From contig CAZNNH010000101.1 in assembly GCA_964574335.1 (NCBI GenBank), positions 1 through 21,816 of the forward strand: a DNA stretch of 21,816 nucleotides, read 5' to 3'. The translations under genes and the position numbers were made by a program. The stretch is from CAZNNH01 sp964574335. GTDB taxonomy: Bacteria > Acidobacteriota > Vicinamibacteria > Fen-336. Of the stretch, positions 15,471 to 21,816 are shown in pieces. The notes below the pieces were generated by a model. That model made no database searches. It was not told where the DNA came from and saw nothing but the letters and a program-made list of their open reading frames with translations. Positions within the stretch are counted from its first letter, which is position 1; every line of letters begins with the position of its first letter.

Positions 15471-16748
15471 CTAGGCGCCGCCGCCGGCGCTGGGGTCGCT
15501 CGTGTCCGTATCGGTCGAGGGCGGCGTCTGGATGGTGGCCAGCAGCTCCCGCTCCAGCTCGGCGGGTTCGAGGCGCCGAGGGGTGGCATCCGGGGCGGCG
15601 CCCAGGGCGGCATCGAGGATGGTGGCGTCGACCCGGTCTCCGGTGGCCAGCATGGCAGCGCGCTGCACGACCACCTTTAGCTCGCGGACGTTCCCCGGCC
15701 ACGAGTAGCCGAGCAGCGGCGCGGTGGCATCATCGGCCAGACGGAGGCGCGGGTTGGCCTGCTTCAGGATGGCCGCCGCCAGACCCACGATCTGGTCGCG
15801 ACGCTCGCGGAGCGGGCCTAGCCGGAGCGTCAGTCCGTTCCAGCGCCGGTGCAGCTCCGGGGCGAAACGGCCCTTCCGCACCTCCAACGCCAGGTCCCGG
15901 TTGGTGGCGGCCATAGGCCGAACGTTCGCACGCAGGGCACGGGTCCCGCCGCACCGGTAGAGCTGCTTCGACTCCGTCGCGCGGAGCAGCTTCGACGAGA
16001 GCATCGGGCTGAGCTGCTCGACTTGCTTCACGAGCAGAGTGCCGCCGTCCGCCACCTCGAGCAGCCCCGGCCGAGCCGCTGTCTCGTCTTCCTGACCGAA
16101 GATCTCGCGCTCGAGGGCCTCCGGCTCGCTCATGCCACAGTCGAGGACCACGAAGGGGAACGGCGACCGTGGGCTCCTGGCGTGGATGGTGCGCGCCAGG
16201 TGCTCGCGACCGCTGCCGGCGGGCCCCTCGATCACCAGGGGGAGATCGGAGGCCGCCGCCTGGACGACCGTCTCGACGATCTCGGGCCCGATGAGGCCGG
16301 CGCCCGACTGGTCGATCTGAACCTCGTGGCCCTGGACCCTCAGCCGCAGGGCGCGGTTCTCGCGGCGGAGCTGGGCCTTCTCGGCGGCCTTGGCGACGAC
16401 CATGGCGAGGTGTGCGCCGCGCGTCGGCTTGGTGAGGTAGTCGTAGGCACCGAGTTTCATGGCCTCGACGGCGCCGGCCACGTGGCCGTGCCCGGTGAGC
16501 ACCACCGCCTCCATCGGCAGCTCCTGCTCGGCGATGGTCTGGAGGATCTGCATCCCGTCGCCGTCCGGGAGGGTCATGTCCAGGATGGCCACGTCGAACT
16601 CCACCTCGGCCAGGCGCTCGAGCCCCTGCGACATCGAGTGGGCGGGCGTCACCGAGAAGCCCTGGTCCTTGAGCTCCTCGCAGACCACGTCGCACAGCGC
16701 CTTGTCGTCCTCGACTATCAGGATCCGCACCGGCGCGCTGGTGGGCAT
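15471..16748 (-). CDS. Degenerate NtrC-like regulator: receiver plus inactive AAA+ domain, no DNA-binding domain
   Basis: 425 aa, ATG 2 nt after the HD-GYP stop, with GGGAGG inside the upstream gene. The receiver (1-125) is intact: D14/D15, phosphoacceptor D57, T85, K107. The AAA+ domain (about 145-385) keeps the family outline (SWPGNVREL, ATNRDL, PLRERRDQIVGLA) but its working parts are gone: Walker A reads GPAGSGRE (K181 to R), the GAFTGA loop is missing altogether, and Walker B reads LLVKQV (catalytic D-E replaced by K241-Q242). The C-terminus ends in a Thr/Ser/Asp/Gly-rich tail with no Fis helix-turn-helix. It cannot be a normal sigma54 activator. The frame is full-length and well kept, so it is probably functional as a phospho-switched partner or inhibitor rather than a dead gene (inference). 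Confidence 0.9.
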   Translation of the reverse strand: MPTSAPVRILIVEDDKALCDVVCEELKDQGFSVTPAHSMSQGLERLAEVEFDVAILDMTLPDGDGMQILQTIAEQELPMEAVVLTGHGHVAGAVEAMKLGAYDYLTKPTRGAHLAMVVAKAAEKAQLRRENRALRLRVQGHEVQIDQSGAGLIGPEIVETVVQAAASDLPLVIEGPAGSGREHLARTIHARSPRSPFPFVVLDCGMSEPEALEREIFGQEDETAARPGLLEVADGGTLLVKQVEQLSPMLSSKLLRATESKQLYRCGGTRALRANVRPMAATNRDLALEVRKGRFAPELHRRWNGLTLRLGPLRERRDQIVGLAAAILKQANPRLRLADDATAPLLGYSWPGNVRELKVVVQRAAMLATGDRVDATILDAALGAAPDATPRRLEPAELERELLATIQTPPSTDTDTSDPSAGGGA

Positions 16749-16750
16749 CG

Positions 16751-18247
16751 TCAGTGTCCTCCCTCGGGGGCCTGGAAGTGCCGCCGGTACTCGGCCACGA
16801 AGAGGCGGGCCAGCCGGGGCTCGAGCTCGGAGCCGGCGCGCCGCTCCAGCTCACCGAGGGCCTCCTCGGGCGAGAGCGCCGGCCGGTCCAGCGCCGCGCG
16901 GGTCAGCGCGTCGAAGACGTCGGCCACCGCCACCACCCGGGCCCCCACCGGGATCTCGTCGCCCTTCAAGCCGGTCGGGTAGCCGTCGCCATCCCATCGC
17001 TCGTGGTGGTGGCGCAGGATGGGGAGGACCCCGGAGAAGAGCGCGATCGGCTCGAGCATGGCGAAGCCCAGCTCTGGGTGCCGCCTCAGCTCTTGGCGCC
17101 AGGCCTCGCTGGCCGGGTCCTTCCGCTGGGTCCGATCGAGCTGCGTCTTGCCGATGTCGTGGAGCAGAGCGCCGTAGTGGATGTCACGTCGCTCGGCCTC
17201 CGGCAGGCCGAGCCGGCGACTCAGCATGTCGGCCAGCCGCGCCACCTCTCGCGAGTGCCCGGCCGCCAGCTCGTCGAGACGGTCCAGCATCGACACCAGC
17301 AGCTCCGAGGTGTGGGTGAAGAAGTTGGCGGCCTGCTCGTGCTGGCGCGCGTGGTCCATGGCCACGGCCGCCTGCTGAGCCAGCGCCTCGATCGGCGCCC
17401 GGAGGCGATCGGCGAACGGTGTCTCCCGGTCGGCCCCGAGCAACAGCACGCCGCGGATGCCGCCGTAGCGCAGCGGGGCGCAGAGCAGGCCCGAGACGCG
17501 ACCGGGCAGCTCATCCCAGCGCTTGGAGAAGCTCGGATGGGTCCCTGGCTCGGCCACGATGACCGCCTCGTCGCCGAAGGCGGCCAGCGCCGCGATGCCC
17601 TCTGAGGCCGGCAGGCGCGTTCCGACGAGCTCCGAGGCCCCGTCACCAGCGGCGACCTCGACCAGGATCTCGTCCCGGCCCAGCGTCTCGAGCAGCACCG
17701 CCCGACCCGCGACCGCCTGTGACAGGCGCTTGGCCGAGGTGACGAGCTGCGCCAGCAGCCGGTCGAGGTGCCGGGCCTCGAGCAGGCTGGTGCCGCTCTC
17801 CAGCACCGAATGGCCGAGCCGGCTCGATTCCGCCACAAAGGCCAACAGCTCGCGCCGGTGCCCGAGGGTCCGGGCCTGCTGGGCGGCCCTCTCGACGGAC
17901 CGGACCAGCCGCGCCCGGTTGAGGCCGGGCTTGGCGATCAGGCCGAAGATGGCGTGGTTGATCACCTCGATCGCCACCTCCAGGTTGGCGTGCGCCGTGA
18001 GCATCACGATCTGGGTCTCGGGGTCGGCCACCCGGATGCGGTCGGCGAGCTGGAGGCCGTTCATTCCCGGCATCACGAAATCGACCACGGCGACGGCGAA
18101 GTGCTTGGCGCCCGCCCTGTTGATGGCCTCCTCCGGGTCCGTCACGTCGACCGCCCGGAAGCCGTTCTCCTCGAGGATCTCCGCGACCATCCGTGCGAGC
18201 TCGGGGTCGTCGTCGACCACCAGGACCAGTGGGCGTGGCTCGGTCAT
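16751..18247 (-). CDS. Receiver-GAF-HD-GYP cyclic-di-GMP phosphodiesterase
   Basis: 498 aa, ATG start with a weak AGGA upstream. Residues 5-125 are a receiver (D12/D13, phosphoacceptor D56 in VVDFVMPGMNG, T84, K106). Residues about 150-300 are a GAF-like domain (VLLETLGRDEILVEVA; LPASEGIAALAAFGDEAVIV; APLRYGGIRGVLLLGA). Residues about 308-490 are an HD-GYP domain with H363-D364 in LLHDIGK, H390 in RRHPELGFAMLEPI, RHHHERWDGDGYP (GYP at 422-424), and DVFDAL. All metal-binding residues appear kept, so hydrolysis of c-di-GMP is expected, controlled by phosphorylation and possibly a small ligand. It lies 55 nt after the MshEN-ATPase gene and 2 nt before the degenerate NtrC-like gene, forming one operon. 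Confidence 0.94.
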   Translation of the reverse strand: MTEPRPLVLVVDDDPELARMVAEILEENGFRAVDVTDPEEAINRAGAKHFAVAVVDFVMPGMNGLQLADRIRVADPETQIVMLTAHANLEVAIEVINHAIFGLIAKPGLNRARLVRSVERAAQQARTLGHRRELLAFVAESSRLGHSVLESGTSLLEARHLDRLLAQLVTSAKRLSQAVAGRAVLLETLGRDEILVEVAAGDGASELVGTRLPASEGIAALAAFGDEAVIVAEPGTHPSFSKRWDELPGRVSGLLCAPLRYGGIRGVLLLGADRETPFADRLRAPIEALAQQAAVAMDHARQHEQAANFFTHTSELLVSMLDRLDELAAGHSREVARLADMLSRRLGLPEAERRDIHYGALLHDIGKTQLDRTQRKDPASEAWRQELRRHPELGFAMLEPIALFSGVLPILRHHHERWDGDGYPTGLKGDEIPVGARVVAVADVFDALTRAALDRPALSPEEALGELERRAGSELEPRLARLFVAEYRRHFQAPEGGH

Positions 18248-18302
18248 GGTCGGATCCTAGCAGGAATGATAGCCGCTCGAGGCGAGATCCTCTTTGGTGA
18301 GG

Positions 18303-20495
18303 CTAGGAAGCCGCCGTCATCAGATGGGCCCGGATCAGGGCGCGGCGCACGCGGCCCAGCAGCCGGGCTCGATCCACCGGCTTGCCGATGTAGTCGTCGG
18401 CGCCGAGGTCGAGGGCCTTGATCTCGGACTCGAGGTCGTCGACCACGGTCAGGAACAGTACCGGGATCAGGCAGGTGGAGAGGTCGCGCCTGAGCCCTCG
18501 CAGGAGCCCGAGCCCGTCGACCTCGGGCATCCGCAGGTCGGTGATCACCAGGTCGGGGCGCTGCCGATGGACGAGGGCCATCGCTTCGTGTCCGTTGGAG
18601 GCCGACAGCACCTCGTGGTTCGCCTCCTCGAGGATGTCCTTGAGAACCTCGACCAGGTTGGCGTCGTCATCGACGACCAGGATGCGAGTGCGCCGCTGCG
18701 AGAACCCGCGCTCGCTCAGGGGCGTGGCCGTCGTCTGGTCGGTGCCAGTCTCCGTCTGGTCCGTGCCGGTGGCCGGCTCAGCCAGAAGGTCGTCGGCCTC
18801 GTCCGGCGGAACCACGCGGTCCACCTCCTCCCGGGTGGTGACTCCGTCGGCCACCTTCCGCAGGCCGTCGGCGAACATGCTGCGCATCCCTCCGGCCAGG
18901 GCGGCGCGCCGCACGACGTCGTTGGTGGCCCGGGCCACCAGCACGCCGCTGACCCGGGGAGTGACCCGCATCAGCTCGAACACGCCGACCCGGCCCTTGA
19001 ACCCCGAGTGGCGGCAAAGCTCGCAGCCCAGGGGCCGTGCCGTCCCGTCCGGCTGAGGGGACTTGCACCGGCACAGCTTCAACACCAGGCGCTGGGCCAG
19101 CACGCCGATCAGCGAGGAGGCTACGACGTAGGCCGGGAGGCCCATCTCGACCAGACGGGTGACGGCGCTGGGGGCGTCGTTGGTGTGGAGCGTGGAGAGG
19201 ACGAGATGGCCGGTCTGGGCGGCCTGGAAGGCGATCTGAGCGGTCTCGAGGTCGCGGATCTCGCCGACCATCACCACGTCCGGGTCCTGTCTCAGGATGG
19301 AACGGAGGCCGGCCGCGAAGGTGAGCCCTGCCTTGGGCGAGACGGCCACCTGGTTGACGCCCTGGAGCCGGAACTCGACCGGGTCCTCGATGGTCACGAC
19401 GTTGGTGGTCTCGGCGCGTAGCTGGTTGAGGGAAGCGTACAGCGTCGAGCTCTTCCCGCTTCCGGTGGGCCCGGTCACCAGGATCATCCCCTGTGGCCGT
19501 CGCAGCAGCCCACGGTACGCCTCCAGCACGCCGGACGACAAGCCGAGCTCCTCGAGGGCCACCTCGGCGCGCTCCTGCAGCAGCAGGCGGCCGACCACCT
19601 TCTCGCCCTCGGCGGTGGGCAGCGTCGAGACGCGGAAGTCGTAGCTCTTGCCGCCCATCCGTATGAAAGTGCGTCCGTCCTGTGGCAGGCGGCGCTCGGC
19701 GATGTCCATGTGGGACATCACCTTGACGCGCGAGACCAGCTTGGGGTGGATCCGCCTCGGCATGGTCATCACCTGCCGCAGACGGCCGTCCACGCGGTAG
19801 CGGAGCAGCACCGACCTCGCCTGGGGCTCGAGGTGGATGTCGGAGGCCCCCGCGGCGATGGCGTCGATCAGGATGGCGTTGACCAGCTTGACCACCGGCG
19901 CCTCGTCGGCAGAGACGTCGGCCAACGTGGGCTCCCCCGTGCCGTCGCCCTCGGACTCGACCACCACGGAGAGCTGGTCGGCCAGGTCGAGGTTCTCGAA
20001 CTGCGCCAGGGAGGACTCGGCGGTGGCGTAGTAGCGCTCGAGCGCCGCCAGCACCTCGCTCTCGTTGGCGATCACCGGCCTGACGTTGAGGCCGGTGTGG
20101 AACGTCACCGCGTCGATCGCGGCCAGGTCCGTCGGGTCGGCCATGATCAGGTGGAGGCTGTGCCCCTCCACGAACCAGGGGAGGCACGAGTGCTTGAGGG
20201 CCAGCGCGGGATCGACGCGGCCCAGCTCCTCGGCCGGGATGTCGACCGCGGCCAGGTCGACGCCGGGGATTCGAAGCTGCTCGGCGACGGCCTCGGTGAT
20301 CTGGGTCTCGGTGGCGAAGCCCAGCTCGACGATCATGCGGCCGAGGCGGCCCCCCTTCGCCTGTCTCTGGCGCGCCAGCGCCTGCGCCAGCTCCTCCTGG
20401 GTGACGAGACCCTGCTCAACCAGGATCTCGCCCAGCCGCCGCCGGCGGGATCGGGGCGCCTGGGCGTCCCGTGTCGACCCTTCCGCTGTGGCCAT
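18303..20495 (-). CDS. MshEN-type GspE/PilB secretion ATPase fused to a C-terminal receiver domain
   Basis: 730 aa. Residues 20-73 hold two 24-residue RLG...Q motifs (R20-Q43 and R50-Q73) that match the c-di-GMP-binding MshEN signature almost perfectly. A T2SSE N-terminal domain follows (about 75-155). The ATPase core (about 195-560) has Walker A GPTGSGKSS (342-350), IEDPVE, the Walker B region DPDVVMVGEIRD (404-415), STLHTND, and a cysteine pair set C475-x-C477...C491-x-x-C494. A Thr/Gly repeat linker (576-589) leads to a receiver (604-722; acidic cluster D609-D611, phosphoacceptor D653, T683, K705). Such ATPases power type IV pilus or type II secretion assembly. The added receiver is unusual, giving dual control by c-di-GMP and phosphorylation (inference). 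No pilin, PilC or secretin gene is nearby. Confidence 0.93.
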   Translation of the reverse strand: MATAEGSTRDAQAPRSRRRRLGEILVEQGLVTQEELAQALARQRQAKGGRLGRMIVELGFATETQITEAVAEQLRIPGVDLAAVDIPAEELGRVDPALALKHSCLPWFVEGHSLHLIMADPTDLAAIDAVTFHTGLNVRPVIANESEVLAALERYYATAESSLAQFENLDLADQLSVVVESEGDGTGEPTLADVSADEAPVVKLVNAILIDAIAAGASDIHLEPQARSVLLRYRVDGRLRQVMTMPRRIHPKLVSRVKVMSHMDIAERRLPQDGRTFIRMGGKSYDFRVSTLPTAEGEKVVGRLLLQERAEVALEELGLSSGVLEAYRGLLRRPQGMILVTGPTGSGKSSTLYASLNQLRAETTNVVTIEDPVEFRLQGVNQVAVSPKAGLTFAAGLRSILRQDPDVVMVGEIRDLETAQIAFQAAQTGHLVLSTLHTNDAPSAVTRLVEMGLPAYVVASSLIGVLAQRLVLKLCRCKSPQPDGTARPLGCELCRHSGFKGRVGVFELMRVTPRVSGVLVARATNDVVRRAALAGGMRSMFADGLRKVADGVTTREEVDRVVPPDEADDLLAEPATGTDQTETGTDQTTATPLSERGFSQRRTRILVVDDDANLVEVLKDILEEANHEVLSASNGHEAMALVHRQRPDLVITDLRMPEVDGLGLLRGLRRDLSTCLIPVLFLTVVDDLESEIKALDLGADDYIGKPVDRARLLGRVRRALIRAHLMTAAS
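18733..18774. repeat. Two tandem 21-bp units in the ATPase-receiver linker
   Basis: GTCTGGTCGGTGCCAGTCTCC is followed directly by a 21-bp copy with a few changes. In the protein this gives the repeated TGTDQT unit between the ATPase and receiver domains. Copy number could vary between strains. Confidence 0.7.
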
Positions 20496-20678
20496 CTGGA
20501 ACCCGCCCTACGCTACGCCCAACCTACCGAGCGCGCAAGCCGCAGCGCGGGAGGCGGGCGAGGCGCCCGGTTCTTCCCTGGCAGCGGAAAAGCTCCCTGA
20601 AGGGGCATGGCCGACCGGAAGGGTGCCGCCACGCCCAGGTGCCGGGGAGCCAACGAGAAAGCGGCAGGTCCAGGCGGC

Positions 20679-20694
20679 TGGCCGGCTGCTTGCA
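20679..20694 (+). promoter_or_regulatory. Sigma54-type -24/-12 promoter for the degenerate receiver-GGDEF gene
   Basis: TGGCCGGCTGCTTGCA has a perfect TTGCA -12 element, TGGC with G at the end of the -24 element, and exact GG-N10-GC spacing. The predicted start is near 20705, directly before the ribosome site GGAGG (20706-20710) and the ATG at 20717. The geometry repeats that of the 8895-8934 promoter. Confidence 0.65.
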
Positions 20695-20716
20695 TGGATC
20701 CGGCCGGAGGGGTCGG

Positions 20717-21649
20717 ATGATGCCGCTCGTGGAAGACGCCCCGGGCCGGGTGCTGGTGGCGGCCGACTCGCAGGTCCTGCGGGGGCTGGTCGCGCGGTGC
20801 CTCAGACGGGGCGGGCTGGTCGTGGATGAAGCGGAGAGCGAGAGCCGAGCCATCGGGCTCCTGGGAGACGCCGACTACGACGTCCTCGTCAGCGAGCTCG
20901 ACGGCTCCGGTTGGGCCGGAGCCGCGCTGCCCGACGTGGTCAGGCGCCTCGAATGCGGACCCGAGGTGATCGTGATCACGGGGGCGGTAACGGAGGACCT
21001 GCGCCGCGCCGTCGCCGCCTTGCGTCTCGGAGCCTTCGATCTCCTCACCAACCCTCCGGAGAGCCCGGACGAGATCGTGCTGACCGTGAAGCGCGCCGTC
21101 TCGAGCCGTCGGCTCCGGCGAGCCCACTCCGGGCTTCTGCTCGAGCTGGAGAAGCTCTCCAGCACGGATCCCACCACGGGCGCCGGGACGCGGCGCGCGC
21201 TGGATCTGCTGATTCGGATGGAGTGGGCGCGCCCGCGTCGATCGCGGCTCCCCCTTTCGCTCGTCCTTCTGGCGCCGAGTCACGTCGCGGTCGCGGGGGC
21301 CCACGCCGACTTGGGATGCGTGGCCGGACAGCTCGTACAGCGGGTCTCCCACCTCATCCGTGAGGGCGACGGGCTGTTCCACTACGAGGGGGACCGGTTG
21401 GCGCTGCTGATGCCGAACACGGACTCCCGTGGGGCCTGCCGGGTCGCGAGACGCATCGTCGACGCCGTCACCCGGGAGGCGTTCTGTGTCGAGGGGCGAT
21501 CGGTGCCGGTGACGTGCTGGGCCGGCGTCGCGTGGCTGGCCCGGGAGAGGCCCGACCCGGCGGCCCTGGCACAGTCGGCCGTGATCGCTCTCGACCGCGC
21601 CCTCGCCGGGGCCCCGGGCGAGGTCGTCGTCCACGACCGTCAGGCCTGA
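20717..21649 (+). CDS. Degenerate receiver - degenerate GGDEF protein
   Basis: 310 aa. The first of two adjacent ATGs is chosen; GGAGG lies 6 nt upstream. Residues about 10-130 have the receiver fold (RVLVAADSQVLRGLVA; VIVITGAVT; LRLGAFDLL) but the phosphoacceptor Asp is Glu (E60 in DVLVSELDG) and the conserved Lys is Asn (N112 in LTNPP). Residues about 145-305 follow a GGDEF layout, but DPLTGLxNRR is DPTTGAGTRR and the signature is EGDRL (224-228) in HYEGDRLALLMP. Neither phosphorylation nor diguanylate cyclase activity is expected. Such proteins can act as fixed-state adaptors or GTP/c-di-GMP sensors. It is transcribed divergently from the MshEN-ATPase operon behind a sigma54-type promoter. 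Confidence 0.85.
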   Translation: MMPLVEDAPGRVLVAADSQVLRGLVARCLRRGGLVVDEAESESRAIGLLGDADYDVLVSELDGSGWAGAALPDVVRRLECGPEVIVITGAVTEDLRRAVAALRLGAFDLLTNPPESPDEIVLTVKRAVSSRRLRRAHSGLLLELEKLSSTDPTTGAGTRRALDLLIRMEWARPRRSRLPLSLVLLAPSHVAVAGAHADLGCVAGQLVQRVSHLIREGDGLFHYEGDRLALLMPNTDSRGACRVARRIVDAVTREAFCVEGRSVPVTCWAGVAWLARERPDPAALAQSAVIALDRALAGAPGEVVVHDRQA

Positions 21650-21654
21650 GCTAT

Positions 21655-21667
21655 CCGGGAGACCCGG
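21655..21667 (+). terminator. Short hairpin after the degenerate GGDEF gene
   Basis: CCGGG-AGA-CCCGG forms a perfect 5-bp stem 5 nt after the stop codon. There is no T-run, so termination is uncertain. No other feature is supported in the remaining 149 bp to the window end. Confidence 0.3.
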
Positions 21668-21816
21668 CTGCGGCCCACACGAGCGGTGCCGCGATCCACG
21701 GGTGAACCACTGACGACGCGGGCATAGCCGGCTCCGGCCCGGCGGCCGTCAGGGGAGGGTAGGGCTGCCCGGCGGCTGGGGCAGGACGTCGGGAGGCAGC
21801 GACCCGGTGCCGAGGG

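Noticed and set aside
21651..21816. Possible C-terminal ends of a leftward gene entering from the right edge (frames stopping at 21651 or 21749)
   Set aside because: Two different frames stay open and the peptides are Pro/Ala-rich; too short to tell coding from GC-rich chance.

Overview
The window is very GC-rich, gene-dense bacterial DNA with a Gram-negative profile. It has an outer-membrane FadL/OMPP1 porin, GspE/PilB-type ATPase machinery, sigma54-type (NtrC) control, DUF4388 proteins and PilZ/EAL/HD-GYP proteins. This mix recalls deltaproteobacterial (Myxococcota-like) lineages or the candidate phyla Rokubacteria/NC10 (Methylomirabilota). The taxonomic guess is inference from gene content only. 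No rRNA, tRNA, CRISPR array, IS element or phage gene was seen.

Left block (1-5124, all minus, transcribed right to left): cheB, a B12-binding radical SAM enzyme with a C-terminal PilZ domain, a FadL/OMPP1 outer-membrane protein, cheW, and the first 40 codons of a CheR-like methyltransferase that overlaps cheW by 4 nt. This is an adaptation/coupling chemosensory cassette with a lipid- or cofactor-type enzyme and a porin inserted in it. Upstream of it (5333-6469, minus) is a receiver-EAL c-di-GMP phosphodiesterase that starts at TTG.

Middle block (6613-8525, minus): a PqqD-domain protein with an internal twin-arginine-like segment and a six-cysteine tail, an HprK/PEPCK-like P-loop kinase directly upstream of it, and a small DUF6812-like protein. 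The N-terminal part of the kinase frame is interrupted by an in-frame TGA. A 408-bp gene-free region (8526-8933) follows. It carries two divergent sigma54-type -24/-12 elements, one facing the DUF6812-like gene and one facing a DUF4388-DnaJ-TPR protein (8934-10466, plus).

Right block (10586-20495, minus): a c-di-GMP-binding-type (MshEN) PilB/GspE ATPase fused to a receiver; a receiver-GAF-HD-GYP phosphodiesterase; an NtrC-like receiver-AAA+ protein that has lost its Walker B acids, its GAFTGA loop and its DNA-binding domain; a DUF4388-TPR protein behind its own sigma54-type promoter; a soluble PAS histidine kinase overlapping an intact NtrC-family activator; and an exported HExxH peptidase. 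Diverging from the ATPase is a receiver-GGDEF protein with both domains degenerate (20717-21649, plus), again behind a sigma54-type element.

Taken together the window reads as a signalling island. An NtrC-type two-component system is the obvious candidate activator for at least four sigma54-type promoters lying in the same 12 kb. The outputs include two DUF4388 proteins and catalytically dead signalling proteins. Two c-di-GMP hydrolases and two c-di-GMP receptor domains (MshEN, PilZ) are present with no intact cyclase. The likely physiological theme is surface, pilus or secretion control coupled to chemosensory signalling; this is inferred, not shown.
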